A DNA stretch of 37,500 bases from Symbiodinium natans (GCA_905221605.1 CAJNDS010000447.1:65001-102500), one strand, 5' to 3'; shown: positions 20,308-29,180, numbered from the stretch's first letter. Notes: a model not told the origin generated them from the letters alone. A program made the numbers and translations.

Positions 20308-23300
20308 TTACCTCATTGTTAGGGAGGAGTCTGTAGGAGGAATCATTTCCGTGAAGCCGAGTTTGCTAGCCGGCCAGCAGCCTCCATGAGTGACTAAGTA
20401 CTGGCCATCTACAGGAGCAGTCCCTCCATTGGGATGCACGCACATGCCAGTCTTATGCTTTAAAACAAAGTCGGCCCCCTCGGCTGCCAAGGTGAACATG
20501 AGTCTGTCCTCATTGCCACACCCATCGTGCGCCACCAGCTTGGTATCGGTGTAAGCAAACCCCCCATCGGGATGGATGCATCTGCCATTCTGGAGTTGAA
20601 GGTTGAAGTAGGCGCTGCCACTCTCAAAGTACAACTTCTTGAAAAGCAGGGCCTTGGACGTGCTGCACGAGTCAGAGAAGACGAGGTGGTCACCATTTGC
20701 GGGGTTTGTGCTTCCAGACTGTGCGCGAACACACTTCCCATTCCAGTGCTTCAACACGAACATCTCCTGCGGCAGTCTTCTCAACAAGTAGTATCACTGT
20801 TCCTTAGGGTTCCTTGCTATATGTAATGTTGGTTATGGTAGAATATGCTCCCAAAGAACCCTAAACCCTGCTTCTCCTCTGGCAGTCTGGGCAGAACCTG
20901 CTGACTCTCCGCTGTCTTCGTGGAGCTGCGAAGCGCCTGGATTGCCTTCACCCGGCTGTCCACAGACACGAAGGGCAACGCAGTCAGCACCAGAGTAAAC
21001 CTAGGTTGGCCTGCCCAAGCCTCTGAAGATATTCGTAAATAAGGTCCCGTAGATGAGATCCTCTTAAGCCCAATAAGGGAAAGGCAACATTTCTCAAAAG
21101 GCCTACCTAGAAGCTGATCCACGATGTTCACCAAGGTGACACGCTTCAGTGGCGAGGTGAAAGGGCCGAAGCTGACTTGCATTAGCAGCTGCAGGTCATC
21201 AGCGGCTGTCAGGACGCCCTTGATGTTGAAGGAGACCAACCCCGGATTTCTGAAGCTGAAGAGCTCGAAGTCCCCATTCCTCTGCATGAGCTCCAGATGC
21301 TCCCTGGCCCTATCATCCCGGAGGTGCTCCGACACGTTCATGCTCAGGTAGCTGTCATAGAGCATCGAAGCCACCTGCAGGTCGTCCTCGGACCACCCGA
21401 AGTTCCTCAAGTCTCTCTCCTAGGCTGCCCAGTAACCTAGGCTTAAAAAGGGTGCCCCTTTTTTTGCTTAAAGGGGTTTATAAGGGAACCAAAACCCCCC
21501 CCCCCAAAAAAAAAAGGAATAAGGGTACGACTGGGCATCCTAGTCTCAGACTTCTCAGACTCCTCAGCTGCAGACTCTTCTGCAACTTCCTGCGTCAGCT
21601 GCGCAGGTTGCACCGTGCGGTCCATGGGTTCCAGGGAGCGGTCGTCCTCAGAGCCGTGGGTGCCCGTCGCCTTCCCCAGAGGATTTCTCCAGGTTTCGTG
21701 GGCCGAGTAGGTGTTGGCGTCCGTGAAGTCGGTGTTTGTGCCGAAGCGCTTCGTGAGGCGCATGGTGCGGCTGAAGAGCTGCACCCCGGAGGACTTGATG
21801 ACGGTGCGCAAGACGCCTAGGCTGCCCAGGGTTTAGGGTTTAGGGTTAGGGTTAACACGGAGGGAGCCCTAGAATAAAGGGCGTAAGGGTACTACTGAGG
21901 AAGCAAGACGCTAAGATCCACTCCACTTGGCTGCTTGTCGGGCCAGCAGACTGTGGTCTCCAGCTCTGCCAACGGAGCCGGAAGAAGGTCAAACTCCAAA
22001 CCTGGGTTCTTGTTAAGAGATTTCATCTAGGTTACCATTATAAGTAACCCATGTTATTTGCGATAGATCCCTATTATGGTAACTTAAGTTACATCCCTTA
22101 ACAAGAACCCAGAAACCGCCCACGAAGGCGAGGACGGGCTGCGTGCTCATGGAATAGCCAAGAGTGACACACTTCTCGATGGCAGACTCCCAGGTGTAGA
22201 AGGAGAAGCCTTCCCACTTCTGGGGGTTGTCCGTCATCCAAGAGTTGTCGCAAGGGACTGCCCATGGCTCCAACTGGATGAACTGATCCGCTTGCTCTAC
22301 CTGCCAGTCTCGCTGTATCACCTTGTTGTTGCTTCCCCGGCGAGTTTTGGGTGCAAAGGCCAAGCAGGAGCTTGTGTCCACCTCCTTGCCACCGAACTGA
22401 GTGATGAGTTTTGTGGCGTAGTTGTCCCCATTGTCACTGATCTCGAAGTTGATGGCGCCATCGCTGTCGTCATCATCATCACCAGAAGAGCGAGAGGTGT
22501 TCAGTTGCAGCTGGGCCTCCGCCTCACGGCGGTGAAGTTGGCTTCTCTTGCTCCCCTTCCACCGCTGGGCATGAGTCTTCACCACCAAGTTCTTGCCGCT
22601 GTGATGGACACGGGCTGGCGCCCCCACTTCTGGGAACGAGGTCTTGACGGCTGATTGGACCAGGGACTGGCTGTCCGAGAGGACGGAACTGATGACGGAG
22701 CCAGCCAAGCGCGCAAAGACCTCAACAAACTCGGTGAGCATATCCTGGGTTGCAGTTTTGTGGCCCTTAAAAGCATCCATGAACACACCTCTATAGGACC
22801 CAGAAGGGAAACCTTGAAGTTTCCTAGAGTGCCACCTAGTATCGCCCATCCTTGTCAGGAAGCTAAGAGGTGGCACCACCTGTAGCAGCTTGTTCCCGAA
22901 GCAGCCGAAAACGTCGCTGACGCCCCCAGCGGTGACGCAGCCGGCCACCTCGCCTAGTTCATGGTTGAGATCGTATGAAAAATTTTAATTCTATATTCCT
23001 TATTGGGTCCCTTAAAAATGTACAATGCTACCCAACTATGATCAAGTCGCGGCCGATGTCAACGATGGCACGGATCGGGGCCAGGCCGTACTGGACGACG
23101 GTTCTCACGGGCTCCGGCCAGTTCACGTTGGTGTTCCCGAAGTTGAAGTCGAAGAGCGTGATGCTCTGGCCCATGAGCCTGAATGTTTTCTGGCTTTAGG
23201 GTTTAAGTTTTAAGGGTTTGGGGTCTAGGGGTTTTGGGGGATTCGAGGTTTAAGGGCTGATAGGGTTTAGGGGTTGTTCGATGCTTCGGCCCCTGCGCCT

Positions 23301-26300
23301 GATGTAATTTAGGGGCCTTGATATTTACAATAGGGTTTTGGCGCCCATTCTACTATGATTACAATAAGGAACCCCCAAAATAGTATAGGTATTCTTAAGG
23401 CCCAGATACTAAATCCTTAGAATAGCCATTATAGTAGCTAGCCCTTATAGACCCCTTTAAAGGAAGCCTAAAGCAACTCTTCAGGCCCCTTTAAGGCGCG
23501 CCTGATGTAGCACTTCTGCCGGCCCCAGTTGATCCGGAAGCCTGTGGAGTCTACGCCCATGGAAGGCCAGGAGGAATCCGGGCAGCCGGCGCCGAAGTCG
23601 GTGAAGCCTCGGAGCCTGGGCTCTGCTTTGAAGGAAGGGTTTTGGGTGTTGGGTGTTTTTGGCTCTTTTGTGAAGGATTTTGGGGTTTAGAGTTTAGGGT
23701 TTAGGGTTTAGGGGTTAGGGGTTAGGGGCTAGGGTTTAGGGTATCGGGTTTAGGGTTAGGGGCTCTTTCTTGAAAGGAGCTTATAGTCTAAGCTACCATA
23801 CTTTAGGATTCCTTGAAAGGTTCTATAAGGACTCTCGGGTTTAGGGTTTTAGGACATTACTTCAAGTTACCATAAGAAGGAAACCTTATAGTTTTGCTAT
23901 AGGTCCTTACTATAGTTTTTATCACTAGGCTGCCCAGTAACCTAGGCTTAAAAAGGGTGCCCTTTTTTGCTTAAAGGGGTTTATAAGGGAGCCTAAACCC
24001 CCCAAAAAGGGAATCAGCGTACTACTGGGCATCCTAGATCATGAATTCAATCCTCTAAACAACAAGCCAGCAACAGGATGGTCACGGCCATCTCGACAGT
24101 ATCAATGACCGTGTTGGCCACGAAGGACACTTGGTCCGCGGCTGCCTCAGAAGCGTTTAGGGTTTAGGGTTTGGGGTTTAGGGTTTAGGGTTTAGGGTTT
24201 AGGGTTTAGGGGTTCAGGGGTTCAGGGGTTAGGGGTCTTGTTGAACCCTGAACCCTAAAACAACACGGGTTTAGGGTTCCTGGTGTGCAGCTGCCTCATA
24301 GGCATCGCCCAAGGCGTCACCCACCAAGCCCGTACCATCCGTGACGGCACCGGCCACGTCGCCGGCCACATCCGCGATCCCGCTCCCCACGTCCTCGATG
24401 AACTTTGAGCTGACGACGGCATCCTAGGCTGTTTGAGTAACCTAGGACTTAAACATGGGGGTGCCCCCCCTTTTTTGCTTAATTAAAGGGGTTTATAAGG
24501 GGTTAACCTAAACCCTAAACCCTAAACCCTAAACCCTAAACCCTAAACCCTAAACCCTAAACCCCAAAAAAAAGGGAATAAGGGTACTACTGGGGCCTCC
24601 CAGCATCCAAAGCCTCAGACTCCGACTTGGACCCCTTGGTTTTCGATCGAGCACTCCGCTCCAAGAGCGCCGCCCCGCCGTTCTCTGGCTCCGCCTAGGT
24701 AGGATGTTCCCCCTAATACTAACAGTCCTTCATGGGGATTATAGTAGGTGGTACTATCCCGATTAAGGACTGATTCCTAGGTAGGAGAAGGGGGGGACCC
24801 TTAAACGGGAACCCCCTTCTGAACCCTAGGTACCGAAGCAACCTCCCTTAAGAACCCTAGAACTTCTAGGTAGGATAAGGGGGGACCCTTAAAATGGAAC
24901 CCCTTCTTAACCCTCTTCTGGCTCTTTTAGACAAGGGGCCTTATTCAGAGGGTCTATATCCCCAAGGGTCCCCCTAATCCTATCCCCTAGCTCCGCCGGC
25001 GCCTTGTGGGCCTTGGAGTGCGGAGTGAGGTATTCGCGGGTCTGCCTCTGGTGATGATGCTTCTGGACCACCTTCTTGAAGACCCGGCTTGCCTCGCAGA
25101 ACATGGGCAAATCTAGCCCTTAAGAACAACAGTAAGCCAAGCTTTAGTTCTAAGCCCTAAACCCTAAATCCTAACTCCTAAACCCTACATTCCTAGGTCC
25201 AGGATAAACCCTAAACCCCTACACCCTGCCTCGAGCACTTGAGCTTTCTCCTTCGCCTTGCGCTCACGGAGGCTGGTCGTGGAGTTCCTCGTTCATGGTT
25301 GGGATAGTATTAAGAATCTTCATGTTTATTCCTTATTGGGTTTAAGCACCCATAAACATGACCCTAAACCCTACACCCTCTTGGGTTTACGTACCCATAA
25401 GATTTTAAAGTCTGACCCAACTATGACAAAGGTTCGACGTCGACGTGCCGCGGACCTCGGCCCTCAGTTCGTCGATCTCGGCCTGCTGCGACCACTGTAG
25501 GTTTAGGGTTCAGGGCCTTTAAGGCTTCAGGGTTTAGGGTGTAGGGCTTAGAGTTTCGGGTTTAGGGCTTACGAAACTTCACAGTGGTTTAGACTTTATA
25601 CAACATATCAAGGCCCACTGCTGCTTGTAAACTTAAAAACGCTGCGATCTCCGCCTGCTGCTTCTGCAGCTGAGCTTGCTGCAGCTCAACCACCTCAGAT
25701 ACGTGGCAAGAAAAAGACGAGATGACTAGAAGACCCCTATAGCCCACTCGAAACCACATAACTCAAAAACCCTACTCGAATTCTTCAGACTTCAGGAAGA
25801 CTTAGACTTACATGCTTCGCGATCTTCGGGGTTCAGGGTTCAGGGTTCAGGGTTCAGGGTTTTGGGTTTAGGGTTCAGGGTTCAGGGTTCACGGTTCAGG
25901 GTTTAGGGTTTAGGGTTTAGGGAGGGTTTAGGGTTTAGGGTTTAGGGCTCGCTACTGGCAAGCCGAGCCGCCGTCTCCATTTGGGCGACCTTCAGCATCA
26001 GAAACTCCAGGTTCGTGCCCAAGTCGCCGAAACCGTGGCGCCGCTGGCCGTCGCCTGGGCTGTTGTTGAAAGGAGCCATAGCTTTGGGCTTCCTGTAAGG
26101 CTGTAAGGGGGTTCCTTTAAGGGTCTAGCGAACTTACATTAAGTGCCCACAATTTCGGATTCCTTGAAAGGGTTCCTTTAAGGGTTCCAAAAGGGTTCTG
26201 TAAAGGAAAAGGAACTTGCATTAAGTTTCTACACTACATATAATTTGGGTTCCGTTAAGGATATCAGGGTTGGTTCGGCAACTTAGTTTAAGTTACCAAT

Positions 26301-26660
26301 GCAGGGTTCCATGGTAAGCCATGAGGTCTTCATGTTACGGTAACTTAAACTAACTTCCTTAACAGAAGCCCAGTCGCTCTGGTTGCTGGTGTTCTCCATG
26401 TCGCCCAAGCTGTTCACTTCCTTCATGACATGCGCCAAGTTGCCAACCAGGATCTCTTCAAGGCTGTTGTTGGTTCCATTGGTGCCATTGGTGCTGTTTC
26501 CATGAGAGCCAGTGAGGTTCAATGGCAAATCCTCGGTGATCGACACCTGCGTCAGATGAGTCTCGGCCTTGACAGCAAGCAAGGAGGGGGCTGCAGCACA
26601 GTCGGCAGCAGCAGCAGTGATGGAAAAGAACAGGCCAAGAAATGGCCAAGCGGTCTGCAT
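20308..26660 (-). CDS. Secreted protein with C-terminal three-repeat lectin-like domain, 18 exons
   Basis: Exons (minus): 26660-26378, 26081-25951, 25693-25655, 25482-25436, 25287-25230, 25092-24997, 24694-24608, 24423-24295, 24145-24064, 23607-23502, 23178-23051, 22953-22880, 22744-22117, 22001-21912, 21816-21548, 21419-21115, 21000-20877 and 20766-20308. They total 3,135 nt (1,044 aa) and every junction keeps phase. Residues 1-20 are a signal peptide (MQTAWPFLGLFFSITAAAAD), followed by five closely spaced N-glycosylation sequons. Exons 3-6 are Gln/Glu/Lys-rich and likely coiled coil. The large exon 13 holds a poly-Asp stretch (SGDDDDDSDG). The last exon has three ~45-residue repeats, FVLKHWNGKCV, FNLQLQNGRCIHPDGG and FVLKHKTGMCVHPNGG, each with a GxC and a later Cys: the three-fold pattern of a beta-trefoil carbohydrate-binding domain. 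The central part is not recognised. Of 17 introns only three start with GT, nine with GC, five with GA; all end in AG. A cell-surface or secreted, sugar-binding role is inference. The least certain junctions are introns 1, 2, 9 and 12. Confidence 0.75.
20767..20872 (-). mobile_element. Intron 17: introner with GAGA target duplication
   Basis: GAGA starts the intron (20876-20873) and is repeated after its terminal CAG (20766-20763). A longer imperfect 16-bp duplication, TCTCCTGCGGCAGTCT and TCTCCTCTGGCAGTCT, spans both borders (plus strand 20763-20778 and 20873-20888). Splicing is GA-AG and joins the lectin-like exon in frame. A single TTTAGGG lies inside. Confidence 0.65.
21001..21110 (-). 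mobile_element. Intron 16: introner with CTAGG ends
   Basis: Inverted ends on the plus strand are CTAGGTTGGCCTG and AGGCCTACCTAG. The flanks AAAC (20997-21000) and AAGC (21111-21114) are a 3/4-matching duplication. The intron uses a GC donor taken from the duplication and the AG of the CTAG end. Removal gives NIVDQ-FTLVLT in frame. Confidence 0.7.
21420..21543 (-). mobile_element. Intron 15: CTAGG-family introner, TSD TCTC/GAGA
   Basis: Plus-strand ends are CTAGGCTGCCCAGTA and ACTGGGCATCCTAG (inverted repeat of about 15 bp), flanked by TCTC at 21416-21419 and 21544-21547. Related copies are at 21817-21907, 23925-24037 and 24424-24603. All share GGCTTAAAAAGGGTGCCC and GCTTAAAGGGGTTTATAAGGG inside or parts of these. 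Intron borders are GA-AG, and splicing gives EESEKS-ERDLRN in frame. Confidence 0.8.
21817..21907 (-). mobile_element. Intron 14: CTAGG-family introner with telomeric insert, TSD ACGC/GCGT
   Basis: Flanked by ACGC at 21813-21816 and 21908-21911. One end is CTAGGCTGCCCAGGG and the other TACTGAGGAAGCAAG, homologous to the family ends. The internal part is replaced by TTTAGGGTTTAGGGTTAGGG. GC-AG borders; splicing gives GVDLS-VLRTVIKS in frame. Confidence 0.75.
22002..22112 (-). mobile_element. Intron 13: introner with perfect 16-bp inverted ends, TSD AAAC/GTTT
   Basis: The ends CTGGGTTCTTGTTAAG and CTTAACAAGAACCCAG are perfect 16-bp inverted repeats. The duplication AAAC lies at 21998-22001 and 22113-22116. 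Internally it contains a second inverted pair, GGTTACCATTATAAGTAACC and GTAACTTAAGTTAC, so it can form a long hairpin. It is the clearest GT-AG intron in this gene: the GT comes from the duplication. Confidence 0.85.
22954..23046 (-). mobile_element. Intron 11: introner, CTAGTTCATGGTTG ends, TSD TCGC/GCGA
   Basis: Ends CTAGTTCATGGTTGAG and CCCAACTATGATCAAG are inverted repeats of each other with few mismatches. TCGC lies at 22950-22953 and 23047-23050. It is the same family as 25288-25431. GC-AG borders; splicing gives AIVDIG-R-EVAGC in frame. Confidence 0.8.
23179..23501 (-). other. Intron 10 (323 bp), composite with degenerate telomeric repeats
   Basis: GC-AG intron with the near-duplication GCGC/GCTC at its ends. 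The left part (23195-23275) is degenerate TTTAGGG-type sequence. The remainder contains paired TTAAAGGGGCCT and AAGGGGTCTATAAGGG stretches. No terminal inverted repeat is clear. Joining the flanking exons gives KCYI-R-LMGQS in frame. Confidence 0.55.
23608..24063 (-). other. Intron 9 (456 bp) with nested introner and telomeric repeats
   Basis: This is the longest intron of the gene. It contains degenerate TTTAGGG repeats at 23690-23765 and a complete nested CTAGG-family element at 23925-24037. Its borders as modelled are GT-AG without a matching duplication; a GCTT repeat at both borders would give the wrong frame, so the exact 5' border is uncertain. Confidence 0.5.
23925..24037. mobile_element. 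Nested CTAGG-family element, TSD ATCA
   Basis: Ends CTAGGCTGCCCAGTA and TACTGGGCATCCTAG, flanked by ATCA at 23921-23924 and 24038-24041. Sequence is very close to the element at 21420-21543. Because it sits inside an intron rather than splitting an exon, it shows that the family transposes as DNA independently of splicing. Confidence 0.85.
24146..24290 (-). mobile_element. Intron 8: introner made mostly of telomeric repeats, TSD CTGC/GCAG
   Basis: CTGC lies at 24142-24145 and 24291-24294. The 145 bp between consist of CTCAGAAGCG, about nine TTTAGGG/TTCAGGG-type units, an inverted CCCTGAACCCTAAA stretch, and CTGGTGTGCAG. GC-AG borders; splicing joins DAYE-AAADQ in frame. An intron built almost entirely of telomere-type DNA. 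Confidence 0.8.
24424..24603 (-). mobile_element. Intron 7: CTAGG-family introner with internal CCCTAAA array, TSD CATC/GATG
   Basis: CATC at 24420-24423 and 24604-24607. The family core (GTGCCC, TTTTTTGCTTAA, GGGGTTTATAAGGGG) is intact but interrupted by about seven CCCTAAA units at 24506-24554. The same family without the array is seen at 21420. GA-AG borders; splicing gives SESEAL-DAVVSS in frame. Confidence 0.85.
24695..24992 (-). mobile_element. Intron 6: composite introner, TSD CCGC/GCGG
   Basis: CCGC at 24691-24694 and 24993-24996. The 298 bp contain CTAGGTAGGA three times (near 24695, 24776 and 24868), each followed by G-rich sequence and GGGACCCTTAAA, so it seems to be several elements inserted at related ends. 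The segment GGATGTTCCCCCTAATAC is shared with the element at 35925-36030. GC-AG borders; splicing gives HKAP-AEPEN. Confidence 0.7.
25093..25229 (-). other. Intron 5 with degenerate telomeric repeats
   Basis: GC-AG intron, near-duplication GCAG/GCAA at its ends. The right part contains CCCTAAACCCTAAATCC and similar. Splicing gives AQVLE-ASRVF in frame. Confidence 0.6.
25288..25431 (-). mobile_element. Intron 4: introner, CTCGTTCATGGTTGGG ends, TSD GTTC/GAAC
   Basis: Ends CTCGTTCATGGTTGGG and CCCAACTATGACAAAG are inverted repeats; GTTC lies at 25284-25287 and 25432-25435. Same family as 22954-23046, with an extra middle block in which CTTTATTGGGTTTAAGCACCCATAA-like sequence is duplicated around CCCTAAACCC. 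GA-AG borders; splicing gives RGTST-S-NSTTSL. Confidence 0.8.
25694..25950 (-). repeat. Intron 2 filled with TTTAGGG/TTCAGGG repeats
   Basis: About 120 bp (25828-25949) of TTCAGGG and TTTAGGG units reach the very 5' border of the intron on the minus strand. A variant block of TTCAGGG sits left of the TTTAGGG block. The modelled borders are GA-AG without a target duplication, so the border is less certain. Confidence 0.6.
26082..26377 (-). mobile_element. Intron 1: inverted-repeat element after the signal-peptide exon
   Basis: Imperfect inverted ends CTTTGGGCTTCCTGTAAGG and CCTTAACAGAAGCCCAG, with inner inverted TTAAGTTACC / GGTAACTTAA. There are also several AAGGGTTCC repeats. GC-AG borders fit the phase, but no clean 4-bp duplication is seen. 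An alternative is that exon 2 begins a separate gene at its own ATG (26079). Confidence 0.5.
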
Positions 26661-27230
26661 GATGGTAAAGTCTTTGAAACTGCGAGTTTCGAGCCAGCAG
26701 AACTCCTGCGGACAAAAAAGACAGCTCTAACGGTGAAGCCATGTGAGGAATACATGTCTGAACCTTCAACCGACTTCAACCCAAAGCTTGCGCGAGGCTG
26801 AAGCCTGTCTAAACCCTATTGCTCGAAAAACATCTGAACACAGGCCTAAAGTGAGCTACACCAAAAACCGCCCCATTCCCCCCATTCGCCGTCGACCCGG
26901 CTCAGAAGAATCTACTTGCGTAGTGCCACGGCTGCGGTACGTTGATATGCACCGATTCATAGGCGCCAGAAGATGGTTCGAGATTGCAATCCCCTGTCAT
27001 ACATCGCCAGATCGAAAGCCTCCTGAACACTGCAGATGCAGCGATAGACAAGGAGGCAGAGAGGCGGGAATTTGGACGCGAATGTTCTCAATGTGGCACT
27101 CCACATGCGCATTTCTCTCGACATCTTTCGGTCATGAGCCACCTTTCTCCGGGCTTGCAATTCATAAGAGCTCAAGCGCCTTTGTGTCTGCTGAGGGTGG
27201 TAGCCCGTTTGCAACGTTAAACCCCTTAAC
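26661..27230. other. Upstream region of the lectin-like gene
   Basis: Open frames exist on both strands (for example plus 26743-27252) but none has recognisable protein character or phased neighbours. This should hold the promoter and 5' UTR of the minus-strand gene. No spliced-leader-like sequence was recognised. Confidence 0.35.
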
Positions 27231-27850
27231 AACCCTAAACCCTAAACACTAAACCCTAAACCCTAAACCCTAAACCCCGAACCTCAAGCTCCCACCGTGA
27301 GTCCTCTCAAAACCACGTCAATCAACCTCGGTTTAGGGGTCTAGGGTCTAGGGTCTAGGGTTTAGGGTTTCGGGTTTAGGGCTTAGGGCTTCGGGCTTAG
27401 GGCTTAGGGCATGTTTAGGGTGTAGGGTTTAGGGTTAGGGTTTTAGGGTTTAGGGTTTAGGGCTATTCTCGAGAACTGCACAAGCCTAAATCCCAGAACC
27501 CGCCAAGGCCCCTGCACCTGACTAATTCTTAGCAGGGGACAATTTCCAAGGGTAGTTTCATGGTCCCCTGGGTCCTTACAATGGGAGCTTTATACACCCC
27601 GAATACACCCTAAACCCTAAACCCTAAACCCTAAACCCTAAACCCTAAACCCTAAACCCTATACAACCCAAGAGCCCCCACTTCAGAACCCTCTCAAGAA
27701 AGTAGGGGACTACCTTTAGAGAAATAGTCGGGAAGTAGGCACGCTATGTAACCCCTTTTAGGGTTTAGGGTCTAGGCTCTAGGGTTTAAGGTTTAGGGTT
27801 TAGGGTTTGGGACGAAGAGGCTGATGAAGGCCTGTGAACGTGATGTAGGG
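27230..27850. repeat. Mixed-orientation telomeric arrays with short spacers
   Basis: CCCTAAA units at 27230-27290, then TTTAGGG with TCTAGGG, CTTAGGG and TTCGGGC variants at 27330-27465, then CCCTAAA at 27605-27662, then degenerate TTTAGGG at 27756-27810. The spacers (27466-27600, 27663-27755) hold no clear coding frame. Confidence 0.85.
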
Positions 27851-27931
27851 GGATTTCTGGCTGGTTCTTAGTAGGGAATGTTAAAGGGAATATATGATTC
27901 AGCCCCGGCGGGCCCCCCCCCCCTCCCCCCT

Positions 27932-27969
<38 letters not shown>

Positions 27970-28476
27970 ACCCCCCCCCCCCCCCCTGTGGTGTGGTTGG
28001 GGGTTGGTTTTAGGGTTTTAGGGTTTAGGGGGTTTAGGGTTTAGGGTTTAGGGTTTTAGGGTTTTAGGGTTTTAGGGTTTAGGGTTTAGGGGGTTTAGGG
28101 TTTTAGGGTTTAGGGTTTAGGGTTTAGGGTTTAGGGTTTTCCCCGCGGATGGGGTACTAAGATGATCCCCCCCCCCCTGTGGTGTGGTTGGGGGTTGGTT
28201 TTAGGGTTAGGGTTTAGGTTTAGGGTTCAGGGTTTTAGGGTTTAGGGTTTAAGGTTTAAGACTTACTTAAGGGTTTAGGGTTTAGGGTTTAGGGTTTAGG
28301 GTTTAGGGTTTAGGGGTTTAGGGTTTAGGTTTAGGGTTGAGGGTTTAGGGACCGTAGAGTATACCATGGGGGGGGGGGGGGGATACCATGGGGGGGGGGG
28401 GGGGGGGGGCCAGGACGCTCGACGCTGAACCATATATAGGGGCCTGCTTCCCTCATTCCCTACTGAGAACCAGGGT
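27850..28476. mobile_element. Large foldback element with poly-C/poly-G arms and telomeric core
   Basis: The outer inverted ends CTGGTTCTTAGTAGGGAATG (near 27857) and CATTCCCTACTGAGAACCAG (near 28454) continue inward as AATATATGATTCAGC and GCTGAACCATATATA. They then continue as long C tracts (27908-27985) on the left and G tracts (28367-28409) on the right. The core (28003-28352) is TTTAGGG arrays, and it carries a direct duplication of CCCCCTGTGGTGTGGTTGGGGGTTGG-type sequence near 27975 and 28170. It is a second copy of the 18862-18985 family carrying a large telomeric insert. Confidence 0.7.
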
Positions 28477-28537
28477 GACTTAAGGATGTGAGGTACCGAA
28501 TCCCCTAAAGGCCGCCGCTTGAAGAGGCAGCTGTTGA

Positions 28538-28612
28538 TACCCTAAACCCTAAACCCTAAACCCTAAACCCTAAGCCCTAAGCCCTAAGCCCTAAGCCCTA
28601 AGCGCTAAACAC
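28538..28612 (-). repeat. CCCTAAA/CCCTAAG array
   Basis: About four CCCTAAA followed by five CCCTAAG units; variants again sit in a block. Confidence 0.9.
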
Positions 28613-28675
28613 GGTCAACACATCGGCGTCCGTCCTTGGCTTCAAGGATGCTCAAGAGCTCCGCCTGTCGATGGG

Positions 28676-29180
28676 GCTTAGGGTTTAGGGTTTAGGGTTT
28701 AGGATGGTTTGGGGTTTAGGGTTTAGGGTTTAGGGTTTAGGGTTTAGGGTTTAGGGTTTAGGGTTTAGGGTTTAGGGTTTAGGGTTTAGGGTTTAGGGTT
28801 TAGTTTTAGGGTTTAGGGTTTAGGGTTTAGGGTTTAGGGTTTAGGGTTTAGGGTTTAGGGTTTAGGGTTTAGGGTTTAGGGTTTAGGGTTTAGGGTTTAG
28901 GGTTTAGGGTTTAGGGTTTCATTGCTTCAGGGTTTTATAGGGGGCAGAGGGCTTGAGTGCTTGAGGGATTTAGGGTTTAGGATTAGGGTTTAGGGTTTAG
29001 GGTTTAGGGTTTAGGGTTTAGGGTTTAGGATGGTTTGGGGTTTAGGGTTAGGGTTTAGGGTTTAGGGTTTAGGGTTCAGGGTTCAAGGTTTAGGGTTTAG
29101 GGTTTGGGATTTAGGGTTTAGGGTTTAGGATTTGGGATTTCGGGTGTAGGGTTCAGGGTTTAGGGTTTAGGAGGGTCTAG
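28676..29180 (+). repeat. Long TTTAGGG arrays with a duplicated GGATGGTTTGGGG interruption
   Basis: Pure TTTAGGG at 28676-28920 (over 30 units) and 28973-29180 (more degenerate, with TTCAGGG). The interruption TTTAGGATGGTTTGGGGTTTAGGG occurs near 28700 and again near 29025, so a block containing it was copied. Confidence 0.9.

Noticed and set aside
20527-20826. Plus-strand frame opposite the lectin-like exon
   Set aside because: The minus-strand frame carries the internal three-fold repeat and joins phased exons; the plus frame is its shadow.
22733-22790. Extension of exon 13 to include GVFMDAFKGHKTATQ
   Set aside because: The frame is open and looks plausible, but no donor in exon 12 gives the required phase with an AG at that border, so the CCCAG border at 22,745 was used.
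27472-27600. Possible exon between telomeric arrays
   Set aside because: Short, with stops in all useful frames on the minus strand and no phased partner.
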